Below are positions 14,858 through 23,872 of a stretch of DNA of 64,000 nt, one piece after another. Source of the DNA: Halomonas faecis (GTDB lineage Bacteria > Pseudomonadota > Gammaproteobacteria > Pseudomonadales > Halomonadaceae); NCBI RefSeq assembly GCF_010993975.1, contig NZ_JAACZO010000001.1, forward strand, positions 1 to 64,000. The letters are read 5' to 3'. Position 1 is the stretch's first letter. Each line of letters starts with the position of its first letter. The notes under the pieces are model-generated. The model did not search any database. It was not told the DNA's origin and saw only the letters and a program-made list of their open reading frames with translations. The position numbers were made by a program, and so were the translations under genes.

Positions 14858-15955
14858 ATGCCATCTCGAACACCGACGATCCGCTATGGATTGCTGCTGG
14901 CGCTGTTGGTCGGCGGCCTTTGCACCACCTCTGTGGCAAACGCCGCCAGCGATACGCAGAGTGAGGAGCAGGCCGTCGAGGCCTATGACCAGGAGGCTGA
15001 CGGCGAGCATCGCGCCAGGAGTGCAGGAGAGTCTCTGATTGGCCAGCCAGGACCCGATGTCACGGTCACCACCCTGGATGGTGAACAGATTGCTCTATCC
15101 GAACTGTACGGCGAAACGCCCGTGTATCTGAAGTTCTGGGCAACCTGGTGCGTACCTTGCCGTCAGCAGATGCCCGGTTTCCAGGAAATTTATGAAACGT
15201 ACGGCAATGAAATACAGGTCATAGCGGTCAATACCGGTTTCAGTGATACCGCCGATGCCGCGCGTAAATATCGCGAAGAGATGGGGCTTGGCATGCCGAT
15301 CACGGTAGATGATGGCACCCTCGCCGAAGCACTCAATCTACGAGTCACGCCGCAGCATGTTCTCATCGACCGGAGTGGACATATCTCCTATATCGGGCAT
15401 CGAGATGACCAACAGTTCGAGGATGCTCTCCAGCGAGTCGTGCAGGGTAACGATGATGATGAAAGTGCCACGCAAGGTGCCGATACCGCGAAGGTGAAAG
15501 CGCTGAACGTTGGCGATAGCGTCGACGGACTCACGCTAAACACACTCTCTGGCGATGTTGTTAAGTTGTCTGATGAAGTCACTGACAAGCCTCGTGGCAT
15601 CGTATTCTTTGCTCCTTGGTGCGAGTGGTATCTTGAGGAGAGCCAGCCGGAAACGTCTCAAGCGTGTCGCCGCGTTCGTGAAACCGTGGATGGCCTGGCC
15701 AGGCAAGGTGATATTGACTGGATCGGTGTTTCATCCGGGCTATGGGCATCACCTGCGGATCTTGAAGATTACCGTGACGCCAACGAAGTCAGTATTCCCC
15801 TTGCCCTTGATGCCAGTGGTGACTTCTATCGTGCCTTCGGCGTCCGACAGATTCCCACCGTCGTGCTGATTGACAGTAGTGGACATGTGGCCAAGCGCAT
15901 AGGTCCCCAGGATACGGCGTTGGCTGAAGCAGTACAGAGCATCGTTGCCAAGTGA
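14858..15955 (+). CDS. Secreted protein with two tandem TlpA/thioredoxin-like domains
   Basis: An N-terminal signal peptide (hydrophobic LLLALLVGGL, cleavage after a VANAA-type site) sends this 365-residue protein to the periplasm. Domain 1 (about residues 60-190) has the active-site motif WATWCVPC near residue 97 and the cis-Pro region VTPQHVLID. Domain 2 (about 215-365) keeps the fold with IPTVVLIDSSGHV. Its active-site position reads WCEWYLEESQPETSQAC, so the CxxC is broken and a second Cys lies 14 residues further on. It is followed directly by a DsbD/ScsB-type reductase that probably supplies electrons. Start ATG 14858 has AAGGAA upstream. A role in periplasmic thiol reduction or cytochrome maturation is inferred. 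Confidence 0.85.
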   Translation: MPSRTPTIRYGLLLALLVGGLCTTSVANAASDTQSEEQAVEAYDQEADGEHRARSAGESLIGQPGPDVTVTTLDGEQIALSELYGETPVYLKFWATWCVPCRQQMPGFQEIYETYGNEIQVIAVNTGFSDTADAARKYREEMGLGMPITVDDGTLAEALNLRVTPQHVLIDRSGHISYIGHRDDQQFEDALQRVVQGNDDDESATQGADTAKVKALNVGDSVDGLTLNTLSGDVVKLSDEVTDKPRGIVFFAPWCEWYLEESQPETSQACRRVRETVDGLARQGDIDWIGVSSGLWASPADLEDYRDANEVSIPLALDASGDFYRAFGVRQIPTVVLIDSSGHVAKRIGPQDTALAEAVQSIVAK

Positions 15956-15971
15956 TACCAGACGATTTCCG

Positions 15972-18158
15972 ATGCTGACATCCATTCAACGGAGAAGCCT
16001 ATCCCTGATGGACCTGTTGTCTATGCCAACCACTATGTTGCGCGGTCTCGTCGCGGTTCGTCTGCTGGCGTTGATCTCTTTAGTAAGCGTACTGACCTTG
16101 ATACCACCAGGCGCGGTCGTGGCACAAGGCTCCGCCGAGGGCCAGCGCGATGTGATGATTCGGACATCGCTTGTGGCAGAGAGTGCTCGTCCGGCAGCGG
16201 GAGAGCAGACAACGCTTGCTGTTGTTATGCAACCTCAGGATGGTTGGCACGGCTACTGGAAACAGCCCGGGAGCGTAGGGCTTGCACCACAGTTTGACTG
16301 GCAACTGCCCGATGGAGTGACGGTAGGAGAGCCGGCATATCCGGTCCCCGAGACGCTGTTCATCGATGACTTGATGAACCATGTCTACGAACACCCGTAC
16401 GCCATCCTGGTGCCACTGAATGTGCCGGACCACCTAGACGAGGGGACGAAGATTCCTGTCCGGGTCGACCTTCAATATCTGGCCTGTCGAGAAGATGCCT
16501 GCCTCCCCGAAAGAGCGACTCTATCGGCGCAACTGTCCGTTGGAGATGGCGCTACGTCGACCCGCCATCAATCTGATTTTGAACATTGGCGCCAGGCATT
16601 GCCGCGACCTTTGGGTGCACGAGCCACTTACGAACACACAGGCGCCCGAATTCGCATTTCCATTCCCTTGCCAGCCAGCGTAAAGCTGGGTCAACCGCAC
16701 CTGTTTGTCGCAAATGATGGAGCAGTCGATCCGGCCGCCCAGCAGGATTTCAGCCGCCAGGGGGATGATCTTATCGTCGAAACGGCGGCGGGAGAGACAT
16801 TGCCTGAGCCTCTCGAGGCGGTAGTGACCCTTGCGGGTGGCACGGGATTGGCCTTCCAGGCGGATGCGGGTTCTGTACCTGCGCCGGATGCTGATGGGCA
16901 TGTCACCAATGACAGTGCTGAAGAAAAGCGCATGAGTGGCACCGTTGGCGTAATGCTGATGGCGCTGTTCGGAGCCATTGTCGGCGGGATACTGCTCAAT
17001 GTCATGCCGTGCGTATTTCCGATTCTGAGCCTCAAGGTACTGGGTCTGGCAAGACTGTCTGGCGGCCCTCGTGAGGCGAGGCGGGAAGCCCTTGCCTATA
17101 CGGCAGGCGTCGTCGGGGTATGCATGCTGCTCGGGGCGGGGATTCTTGCCTTGCGTGCCGCTGGGGCTCAGATTGGCTGGGCCTTTCAGCTCCAGGATCC
17201 TCGTGTCATTGTCGGTTTGACGCTCCTGATTTCGGCAATTGCCTTCAATCTGGCGGGTTTGTTCGAACTTGGCGGGGTCAATGGCGGGGCCCAGTTGGCC
17301 GAGAAGGGCGGCGCCATGGGGGCTTTCTGGACCGGAGTACTGGCAGCCTTCGTTGCAACTCCCTGTTCGGGGCCGTTCATGGCAACGGCACTGGGTGCCG
17401 CAATATTGCTGCCACCGCTGGCAGCGCTGACGATTTTCGCGGGGCTGGGGTTGGGCATTGCTCTACCTTTTCTGATCCTTGGCTATTTTCCTGCGCTCAG
17501 TCGCAAGTTACCGCGTCCTGGGCCATGGATGCAGAGCGTCAGGCACGCCTTGGCCATTCCGATGTTTGTAACCGCATTGGCGCTGTTCTGGGTGCTGGGA
17601 CAGCAACTATCCAGTGATGGCGTGGTCGCCACCCTTGCCGTAGTCATGCTATTGGCAGCAGGGCTCTGGTTGACAGGCCTGCGCCAACGTAGCGGAAAAC
17701 GCGGGTCCTGGGGACCGGCAGTGTGTGCTGCCGCGGTGGCGCTGAGCGTTGGGTGGTTCATTCCTGCGGCGTTTTCACAGAGCTCTTATTCACAGACTCT
17801 GGGGGCCGCCGATGAATCGCGTCAGACATTGCGTTTCGATGAAGTTCGTCTTGATGAATTACGTCAGCAGGACACGCCGTTATTCGTATATTTCACTGCG
17901 GATTGGTGCGTCACTTGCAAGGTGAATGAAAAGAATGCCATTGATCGCCAGGCGACACGGGATGCTTTTCAACAGGCTGGTGGAACCACCATGGTGGGAG
18001 ACTGGACCAATGGGGATCCCACTATTACGGCCTTTCTCAATCGCCATGACAGAAACGGCGTGCCTCTTTATCTGTGGTATGCGCCAGGGGCTGAAAAACC
18101 CACAATGTTGCCGCAATTGCTCACTCCGACATTGCTCACTGATCTGGTCACCGAATGA
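15972..18158 (+). CDS. DsbD/ScsB-family thiol:disulfide interchange protein
   Basis: This inner-membrane electron carrier moves reducing power from cytosolic thioredoxin to periplasmic partners. It has a signal region (VRLLALISLVSVLTLIP) and an N-terminal periplasmic domain with the ScsB-like QDGWHGYWKQPGSVGLAP. About eight membrane segments follow, containing LNVMPCVFPILSLK and ATPCSGPFM with the two redox cysteines. The C-terminal thioredoxin domain has ADWCVTCK near residue 645. The start is uncertain: ATG 15972 is used, ATG 16008 has GGAG about 13 bases upstream, and a TTG at 15945 would overlap the preceding gene. It is almost contiguous with the TlpA-like gene and is probably co-transcribed. 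Confidence 0.9.
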   Translation: MLTSIQRRSLSLMDLLSMPTTMLRGLVAVRLLALISLVSVLTLIPPGAVVAQGSAEGQRDVMIRTSLVAESARPAAGEQTTLAVVMQPQDGWHGYWKQPGSVGLAPQFDWQLPDGVTVGEPAYPVPETLFIDDLMNHVYEHPYAILVPLNVPDHLDEGTKIPVRVDLQYLACREDACLPERATLSAQLSVGDGATSTRHQSDFEHWRQALPRPLGARATYEHTGARIRISIPLPASVKLGQPHLFVANDGAVDPAAQQDFSRQGDDLIVETAAGETLPEPLEAVVTLAGGTGLAFQADAGSVPAPDADGHVTNDSAEEKRMSGTVGVMLMALFGAIVGGILLNVMPCVFPILSLKVLGLARLSGGPREARREALAYTAGVVGVCMLLGAGILALRAAGAQIGWAFQLQDPRVIVGLTLLISAIAFNLAGLFELGGVNGGAQLAEKGGAMGAFWTGVLAAFVATPCSGPFMATALGAAILLPPLAALTIFAGLGLGIALPFLILGYFPALSRKLPRPGPWMQSVRHALAIPMFVTALALFWVLGQQLSSDGVVATLAVVMLLAAGLWLTGLRQRSGKRGSWGPAVCAAAVALSVGWFIPAAFSQSSYSQTLGAADESRQTLRFDEVRLDELRQQDTPLFVYFTADWCVTCKVNEKNAIDRQATRDAFQQAGGTTMVGDWTNGDPTITAFLNRHDRNGVPLYLWYAPGAEKPTMLPQLLTPTLLTDLVTE

Positions 18159-18173
18159 AAGTCGGTGAGCGGC

Positions 18174-21100
18174 TTATGTTTGTCGACGCAGGATGGGTGA
18201 GATCGCTTGTTTTCCATTGCCTTTCACCGCCAGATGCACCGGGGCAAGTAGCCCCTGGGTCAGCTCGGCGAAGCCGCCGGCGTCGTGGCGGGCTTCATAG
18301 AGCGCAGTGAAGCTGGGCCAGCGGTGGGCCAGGTAGGGGTTGCGGTCCACCTCGCCGGCGGTGAAGCCGTCGCCCTCGTAGGCCTTGCGGGCAGCCTGCC
18401 AGGCGTCGCTGTCGGGGCCATTGTTGGCGACCGAGCCGTCGCGTTGGTCGACCTTGCCGAGCCAGGCGAAGGCAGTGTCGCAGGCCAGTGGCAGCGGCTG
18501 GCGCATGCCGGCCTGCCAGGCGGCGATCACGTGGCCGAGCCGCTCTCGTGCCGTTTCCGCTTCCAGTGGTGGCAGGGTGACGTGGCCGGCCTTGGAGAGC
18601 AGCTCGGTGGTCAGCGGCGCGGCGAGGTTGCCGGCCAGGTGGGCGACCCAGGGGCGCACCAACTGGGCCCAGCGGTACTGGCCCCGACCACGGCTCTGGC
18701 CGATCAGGCTGCTGCTGGAGAGCAGCAGGCGGCAGCGGTGGCCGGCGTCGTCCCTGCGCAGTTGGTCCAGCCAGTCTTCCAGCGGCGGGGCGCTGCGGGT
18801 GGGCAGGTCGAGACGCACCGCCTCGGGCTCCTCTACCGCATGGGGCCAGGCGTCGAGCGCTTCTCGGTAGGCCTCGAACAGCGCTTCCATGGGCTCGGCG
18901 AGGCTTTCGCGCATGCGGTTGGCGAAGGCGCCCATGGCGAGCACGCCCTGGCCTTCCAGGCGGGCCAGGGTGTCGTGCAGCGCCGGCTCGCGAGGCTCGC
19001 CCGCGTCGATGGCGCGGCGCTGGGCCTGAATCAGGGCATCCTGCAGTTGCCAGTGGGTCAGGCCGTCGAGGGTGAAGGGTTCGTGGTCGAGGCTGGTGAT
19101 GTCCTCGCGTTCGAGGAAGACCTTCAGGCGGGTATTGAAGAAGGCTTTCGCGGGGTCGCGCAGGAAACTGCCTAACTGGGCCAGGGTGAGCGGATTTTCC
19201 TGCTCGAAAGCGGCGAGGGGGGCCGTGACGCTTTGCACGGCTTCGATTCCCTCTTCCGTACCCGCTGAATGCACGTCGCGCCACTCATGGGCATAGGTGA
19301 ACAGCCGCCGGGTCGAGACGTCGCGTTCGGACTGCTGCGCCTCGGAGGGGAAGTAAGTGCGGCTGAACGGCTGCAGCGGATGCTCGGTGGTCAGCGCGGC
19401 GAGCAGGCCGCCGCTTTCCGATTCCTCCTCGACCTGCCAGCCGGCGGCGAGGTGGTCGCGCAGCTGGCCGACCAGCACTGAGGGCGGCTTCTCGGCGTTG
19501 TCGACGATGCTGCGCCCCACCCAACTGACGTAGAGCTGGCGGCGCGCCGAAAGCAACGCCTCAAGGAACAGGTAGCGGTCGTCCTCGCGGCGCGAGCGGT
19601 CGCCGGGGCGGTAGTCGCCGTGCATTAGGTCGATGTCCAACGGCGGCTGGCTGCGCGGGTAGTCGCCGTCGTTCATGCCCAGCAGGCAGACCCGCTGGAA
19701 GGGGATGGCGCGCATCGGCATCAGGGTGGCGAAGTTGACTGCACCGGCCAGGAAGCGTTGCGACAGGCTGTGCTCGTCGATCTGCGCCAGCCAGTGTTCG
19801 CGCACCACCGAGAGCGGCAGTTCGCGGGTCAGGCCGGCCTCGTGGGCGCTCTCCTGGAACGTCTGCAGGCCCTGCTCGAGACGCGAGAGCAGCAGGCTGT
19901 CGGCAGCGTCGTCGGCCTGGAAACAGGCCTCCAGCAGTTCGCGCAGTATCGCCACCCAGTCGTCCACGTCGTGCGGTTCGCGCAGCCGCTGCCACTGGGT
20001 TTCGAGGGTCTCCAGCAACTGCGCCAGGGGGCCGGCCAGGCTCGCCTCCAGGCCGCCGATGTCGTCGAAGGGCTCGATGCCCTGCCAGGCGCCGCCGCTG
20101 TTGCCCACCGCATAGCCGAGCAGCAGCCGGCGCAGGCCGAAGGCCCAGGTGTTCTGCTCCATGCCCTCGGGCAGGTCGAGGCTGCCGCGCTGGCGAGCGT
20201 CGAGCCCCCAGCGAATGCCGGCCCCCTCGATCCAGCGGGCCAGCGTGGGCAGGTCCGCCTCGGCCAGCCCGAAGCGGGAGCGCAGCGCCGGCACCTCCAG
20301 CAGGTCGAGCAGGTCGCTTACCGCGAAGCGCAACTCCGGCAGGCGCAGCAGCGTTTCCAGGGCCACCAGCAGCGCCGCGCGGTGGCGGTCGGCCTGGTCG
20401 GAGAGAGTGAAGGGAATGTGGCGCGCACCGTCGCTGGGGTATTGCCCGAACACCGCCTGGATGTGCGGGGCGTAGTGGTCGATGTCCGGCACCATGACGA
20501 TCACGTCCCGGGGCCGGAGCGTCGAATCCTTGCTGAAGGCGTCGAGCAGCTGGTCGTGGAGGATCTCCACTTCGCGCTGTGGCCCGTGGGCGACGTGAAA
20601 GACGATGGAGTCGTCGCGGCTCGGGTCCACCGCCGGCCAGGTGTCGCGGGTCTCGGCCAGCGGGCGCAGCGCGCGGATGTCGTCCTGCAGTTGCTGCAGC
20701 AGCAGGCCCGGGCCATCGTCGGGCACGCAGGGTTCGAAGAGGTCGATGCGCAGCGCCTCGCGCTCGAACAGCCCCTGGTAGGCGCCAGCGTCGTCGTGCT
20801 CGTCGAGCAGGCGCAGGTAGTCGCGGCCCTGCTTGCCCCAGGCGGCCAGCAGCGGCTGGGCGTGCAGGTGCAACGCCTCTTCTCCGTCGCCGTCGCCCAG
20901 CACGTCGAGGCGCTCGGGCATGCCGGCACGGCGTCGCTGACGGCGGCGCTGGGCGCGCAGCAGTTCCTTGTGCTCGATGATGTCGGCCCAGTAGTGCTCA
21001 CAGGGGTTGTGCACGCACAGCAACACCTGGCTGACCCGGGCGATGGCGGCCAGCGCTTCCAGGGCCTGCTGGGGCAGCGAAGAGATGCCGAACACCACCA

Positions 21101-21839
21101 CCCGACGCGGCAGTTCGCGGGGCCGATTCGCCGCCGTGAGCGATTCGGCGGCGGCGAGAAAGCGCCGATGCACCCGGGCGCGGCTGGCGTCGATGCCCGC
21201 CGGCCCGTGGGTGGCAGCCACGTCGTCGCCGATGGCTCGCCATAGGGCCGGCTGCCAGCGCTGGGCCTCATCCAGCGGCCGGGCCTCGCCGCGGGCGGAG
21301 ATCACCACGTCCTCGCCCGCCGCCCAGGCGTCCAGCCAGTCGGCGCGGTAGACCTGGTACTGGTCGAACAGGTCGGCCAGGCGCTCGGCGAGCTGGTGGT
21401 GGCGGCGTAGGTCGGCGTCGTCCGCCAAGAAGCGTGCCAGGGGCGCGAAGGCGGGCTCATCCATCAGGCCCGGCAGCAGGCGCAGCAGCCGCCACACCAG
21501 CCGTGTCTTGTCGAAGGGCGAGGTGGCGGGCACCGCCTCGGCGCTGCCTTCCGCCTGCTCCAGCACCGCGCGGTAGGCCTGCCACAGGAAGCGCGCCGGC
21601 AGGGTGACGTCCAGCGCGGCGGCGATGCCGGCGCCACCGTCGGCGGCGTCCTCGGCCAGGGCCAGCTTCAGCCACTGGCCGATGCCGTTGCTCTGTACCA
21701 GGATCGTCTCGTTCTCCAGCGGCCCCAGCGGGTGGCGGGTCATCCACTCCACCGCCAGGCCGCGCAGGGCCTCCAGGCGATTGCCGTGGATCACCATGAA
21801 GCCGGGTTCGAGGGGGGCGGCGTGGGAGGCCGGGAGCAT
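18174..21839 (-). CDS. recC: Exodeoxyribonuclease V gamma subunit (RecC)
   Basis: RecC is the Chi-scanning subunit of RecBCD. The 1221-residue protein opens with FMVIHGNRLEALRGLAVEWM and contains VQSNGIGQWLKLALAE and VMVPDIDHYAPHIQAVFG. It also has the conserved MRAIPFQRVCLLGMNDGDYPRSQ, typical of RecC. Length is close to the family norm (about 1120). The start ATG 21839 has AAGGAT upstream. Its last residues, GNGKQAISPILRRQT, look like an added tail. The stop lies only 15 bases from the 3' end of the DsbD-like gene, in convergent orientation. Separation from recB by about 5.2 kb breaks the usual recC-recB-recD order. Confidence 0.96.
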   Translation of the reverse strand: MLPASHAAPLEPGFMVIHGNRLEALRGLAVEWMTRHPLGPLENETILVQSNGIGQWLKLALAEDAADGGAGIAAALDVTLPARFLWQAYRAVLEQAEGSAEAVPATSPFDKTRLVWRLLRLLPGLMDEPAFAPLARFLADDADLRRHHQLAERLADLFDQYQVYRADWLDAWAAGEDVVISARGEARPLDEAQRWQPALWRAIGDDVAATHGPAGIDASRARVHRRFLAAAESLTAANRPRELPRRVVVFGISSLPQQALEALAAIARVSQVLLCVHNPCEHYWADIIEHKELLRAQRRRQRRRAGMPERLDVLGDGDGEEALHLHAQPLLAAWGKQGRDYLRLLDEHDDAGAYQGLFEREALRIDLFEPCVPDDGPGLLLQQLQDDIRALRPLAETRDTWPAVDPSRDDSIVFHVAHGPQREVEILHDQLLDAFSKDSTLRPRDVIVMVPDIDHYAPHIQAVFGQYPSDGARHIPFTLSDQADRHRAALLVALETLLRLPELRFAVSDLLDLLEVPALRSRFGLAEADLPTLARWIEGAGIRWGLDARQRGSLDLPEGMEQNTWAFGLRRLLLGYAVGNSGGAWQGIEPFDDIGGLEASLAGPLAQLLETLETQWQRLREPHDVDDWVAILRELLEACFQADDAADSLLLSRLEQGLQTFQESAHEAGLTRELPLSVVREHWLAQIDEHSLSQRFLAGAVNFATLMPMRAIPFQRVCLLGMNDGDYPRSQPPLDIDLMHGDYRPGDRSRREDDRYLFLEALLSARRQLYVSWVGRSIVDNAEKPPSVLVGQLRDHLAAGWQVEEESESGGLLAALTTEHPLQPFSRTYFPSEAQQSERDVSTRRLFTYAHEWRDVHSAGTEEGIEAVQSVTAPLAAFEQENPLTLAQLGSFLRDPAKAFFNTRLKVFLEREDITSLDHEPFTLDGLTHWQLQDALIQAQRRAIDAGEPREPALHDTLARLEGQGVLAMGAFANRMRESLAEPMEALFEAYREALDAWPHAVEEPEAVRLDLPTRSAPPLEDWLDQLRRDDAGHRCRLLLSSSSLIGQSRGRGQYRWAQLVRPWVAHLAGNLAAPLTTELLSKAGHVTLPPLEAETARERLGHVIAAWQAGMRQPLPLACDTAFAWLGKVDQRDGSVANNGPDSDAWQAARKAYEGDGFTAGEVDRNPYLAHRWPSFTALYEARHDAGGFAELTQGLLAPVHLAVKGNGKQAISPILRRQT

Positions 21840-21878
21840 GGCGAATCCTTCGCGGTGACGGGACAGACCTGCATGGTG

Positions 21879-21910
21879 CCGGAAATTTCCGGAGGCATGA
21901 AGCCGGCTTC
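21879..21910. promoter_or_regulatory. Two palindromes upstream of recC
   Basis: CCGGAAATTTCCGG (21879-21892) and GAAGCCGGCTTC (21899-21910) are perfect palindromes lying between the recC start and the HPP gene stop, both minus strand. They may be operators or the 3' hairpin of the HPP transcript. No T-run follows, so a classic terminator is unlikely. Confidence 0.35.
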
Positions 21911-21924
21911 GGCCCGTCTCGGTG

Positions 21925-22428
21925 TCAAAGCCAATAGGTGGGCCAGCGGCGCTCCGTCCCCAGGTTGTTGAGCAACAGCGCCACCAGCACCAGGCTCAGC
22001 GAGCCCGCCAGCACCGGCATCAGCAGGAAGTCATAACCGACGGCGCCGGACATCATCACCACCAGCGGATTGGCACCCGCCGGGGGATGCACCACCCGCA
22101 GCGCCTGCATGGCGGCGATGGCCACGCCGACGCCGACCGCCATGGCCAGCGGCCCGGTGCCCAGCCACTGCATGACGACCAGGCCGACCAGCGCCGAGAC
22201 CAGGTGGCCGCCGACCACGTTGCGGGGCTGGGCCAGCGGCGCGCCCGGGGCGGCGAACAGCAGCACGCAGGTGGCGCCGAAGGGCGCCATGAGCAGCGGC
22301 ACCTCGGTGAGCCGGGTCAGCCAGGCCACCAGGCCGATGCCGCTGATACCGCCCACCAGGCCGGAGAGGATCTGGAGACCGTCGGGGCGTGCCGGCAGGG
22401 CACCGCCGCCCTTCATCTTGTGGAGCAT
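21925..22428 (-). CDS. HPP-family integral membrane protein
   Basis: This 167-residue protein has four hydrophobic helices and the family signature VHPPAGANPLVVMMSG, matching the HPP family (PF04982). Some members are implicated in nitrite transport, but the role here is unknown. I choose ATG 22428 (MLHKMKGGG), which has GAGGT eight bases upstream, rather than the longer frame that runs through the operator. It is divergent from a TetR gene, with a perfect palindrome between them, so it is probably repressed by that protein (inference). Confidence 0.82.
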   Translation of the reverse strand: MLHKMKGGGALPARPDGLQILSGLVGGISGIGLVAWLTRLTEVPLLMAPFGATCVLLFAAPGAPLAQPRNVVGGHLVSALVGLVVMQWLGTGPLAMAVGVGVAIAAMQALRVVHPPAGANPLVVMMSGAVGYDFLLMPVLAGSLSLVLVALLLNNLGTERRWPTYWL

Positions 22429-22450
22429 GGGGATTACCTCGTCAGGGTTG

Positions 22451-22470
22451 TGTACAGACAGGTCTGTACA
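22451..22470. promoter_or_regulatory. TetR-type operator palindrome
   Basis: TGTACAGAC-AG-GTCTGTACA is a perfect inverted repeat with 9-base arms and a 2-base centre, in the 94-base divergent region between the HPP and TetR genes. Its position, 22 bases from the HPP start codon and 53 from the TetR start, fits autorepression plus control of the neighbour. Confidence 0.75.
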
Positions 22471-22522
22471 GTAGTAGAGTCGACCAATCAGAGCAAGGGC
22501 CCGATGACGAGGAGGTGTGTTC

Positions 22523-23113
22523 ATGACCAAGCGCGACGACATCCTGGCGACGGCGACCCGACTGTTCGGGGAATACGGCTATCACGCGGTTGGCGTGGAC
22601 CGGATCCGGGACGAGGCCGGGGTCTCGAAGATGACGCTCTATCATCAGTTCGGCGGCAAGGAGGCGCTGGTGGAGGCGGTACTGGTCCAGCGTCACGAGC
22701 GCTTCATGGCCTCCCTGGTCGCAGCGGTCGAGTCGGCGGAAACGGCGGAGGCACGGCTGCGCGCCGTCTTCGACTGGCATGCCCGCTGGTTCGCTTCCGA
22801 GGATTTCCATGGCTGCATGTTCCTCAAGGCGACCGAGGAGTACGCCCGGGAGCCGGCCTCCCTGCTGGCGCTCTCGCAGCGGCACAAGGCCGAGGTGAAG
22901 GGCCTGGTCGAGGACATCCTCGCCGAGATGCACGGTGAGAGGGCATCGCGCCTGGCGCGTCTCGTCCAGGTGACCTTGGACGGCATGATCGTCAACGCCT
23001 ACCTGTTCGGGTGGGACGCCGTGGACGACGCCTGGGCGGCGCTGGCGCCCCTGCTGGGGCTGGATCTCCGGCCCCTGGACCGCGAGGGCGAGGCGGACTG
23101 GATGCTACCCTGA
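22523..23113 (+). CDS. TetR/AcrR-family transcriptional regulator
   Basis: The 196-residue protein has an N-terminal helix-turn-helix (residues about 5-50, with GYHAVGVDRIRDEAGVSKMT and LYHQFGGKEAL) and a C-terminal helical ligand domain (FHGCMFLKATEEY). I start it at ATG 22523, seven bases after GAGGAGG. The in-frame GTG 22517 is too close to that ribosome-binding site. It is divergent from the HPP membrane protein across the palindrome at 22451-22470. The ligand is unknown. Confidence 0.9.
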   Translation: MTKRDDILATATRLFGEYGYHAVGVDRIRDEAGVSKMTLYHQFGGKEALVEAVLVQRHERFMASLVAAVESAETAEARLRAVFDWHARWFASEDFHGCMFLKATEEYAREPASLLALSQRHKAEVKGLVEDILAEMHGERASRLARLVQVTLDGMIVNAYLFGWDAVDDAWAALAPLLGLDLRPLDREGEADWMLP

Positions 23114-23272
23114 GCGCGTCGCAGTGCTGGCCGACGCGGCCGATCGGCGCGACCATGTGACCAGCGCGCCGGCCGGCGTCGCTTCTCGCTGCCGCTGACC
23201 CTGGGCAAGCTGTGGGCCGAGGAGAGGGGGCTGCGCGGGACCATCCTGCACCTGCCGCTGTGAGGTGGCGGT
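23114..23272 (+). other. Non-genic stretch with a possible gene tail
   Basis: No intact gene is visible. The plus strand can be read as RFSLPLTLGKLWAEERGLR then GTILHLPL and TGA at about 23262. It has coding-like codon use but no start, so it may be the tail of a deleted gene that I cannot identify. It directly precedes the ogt relic on the other strand. Confidence 0.3.
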
Positions 23273-23329
23273 TCACTCCAGGTGGAAGGGCACCTCGCCC
23301 GCTTCATGGGCCAGCAGCCACTGCTTGCC
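23273..23329 (-). pseudogene. Relic of the C-terminus of an ogt-type methyltransferase gene
   Basis: The minus strand reads GKQWLLAHEAGEVPFHLE then TGA at 23273-23275. The intact ogt gene at 32824 ends RKQWLLAHEAGEIPLLLE. Only the last 18 codons are present. The similarity stops at the Nudix gene stop codon, and no upstream catalytic PCHR motif is found. It is therefore a leftover 3' end of a second copy. Confidence 0.75.
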
Positions 23330-23330
23330 T

Positions 23331-23735
23331 CTATAGGCGGGAAGCCAATCCCGCGGCGCATAAGTGATCGAACAGTTCTGCGACCAGCGGCAGGGTGGCC
23401 AACTGGCTGGCAGGTATCCAGCGTACCTCGGCGGCGTCGTCACCGGCACGCAGGACACCGCCGATGGTGGTGGCGGCAAAGTCGTGCAGCTCATGGATGA
23501 TGCCATCATCCAAGACCAGCTGTGCCGTCCATAGCCGTTGACCAATGTCGACGTGCAACCCCGTCTCTTCGAACGCTTCGCGGGCGGCGGCGGCACGTAA
23601 GCTCTCCCCGGGCTCGACCTTGCCGCCGGGAACGGACCATAAACCCGCTTCGGGCGGGTTTAGGCGCTTTACCATCAGGATGGCACCATCCTCGCGCTGA
23701 ATGACGGCACACGCGGAGCGTATCGTTCTCGGCAC
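23331..23735 (-). CDS. Nudix hydrolase
   Basis: The 134-residue protein carries a full Nudix box, GKVEPGESLRAAAAREAFEE followed by TGL, near residues 38-60 (pattern Gx5Ex7REUxEExGU). It should hydrolyse a nucleoside-diphosphate-linked substrate. The preceding MVKRLNPPEAGLWSVPG is typical of the broad MutT-like/ADP-ribose group, so the substrate cannot be fixed. It is a stand-alone gene on the minus strand between the ogt relic and cytochrome b561. Confidence 0.88.
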   Translation of the reverse strand: MPRTIRSACAVIQREDGAILMVKRLNPPEAGLWSVPGGKVEPGESLRAAAAREAFEETGLHVDIGQRLWTAQLVLDDGIIHELHDFAATTIGGVLRAGDDAAEVRWIPASQLATLPLVAELFDHLCAAGLASRL

Positions 23736-23872
23736 ACTTCCTCCGTTGAGGTTCGAACCACCCCAAGCCTTGGCCTGTCGCCCGAGCGTAACGCTGAAAC
23801 GCGCTCTGCTGCGCTAGCCGGGGGGATGCTCGATGGCGGTGATATCGAACAGGTGGCGTGAGTCTTTGACGG

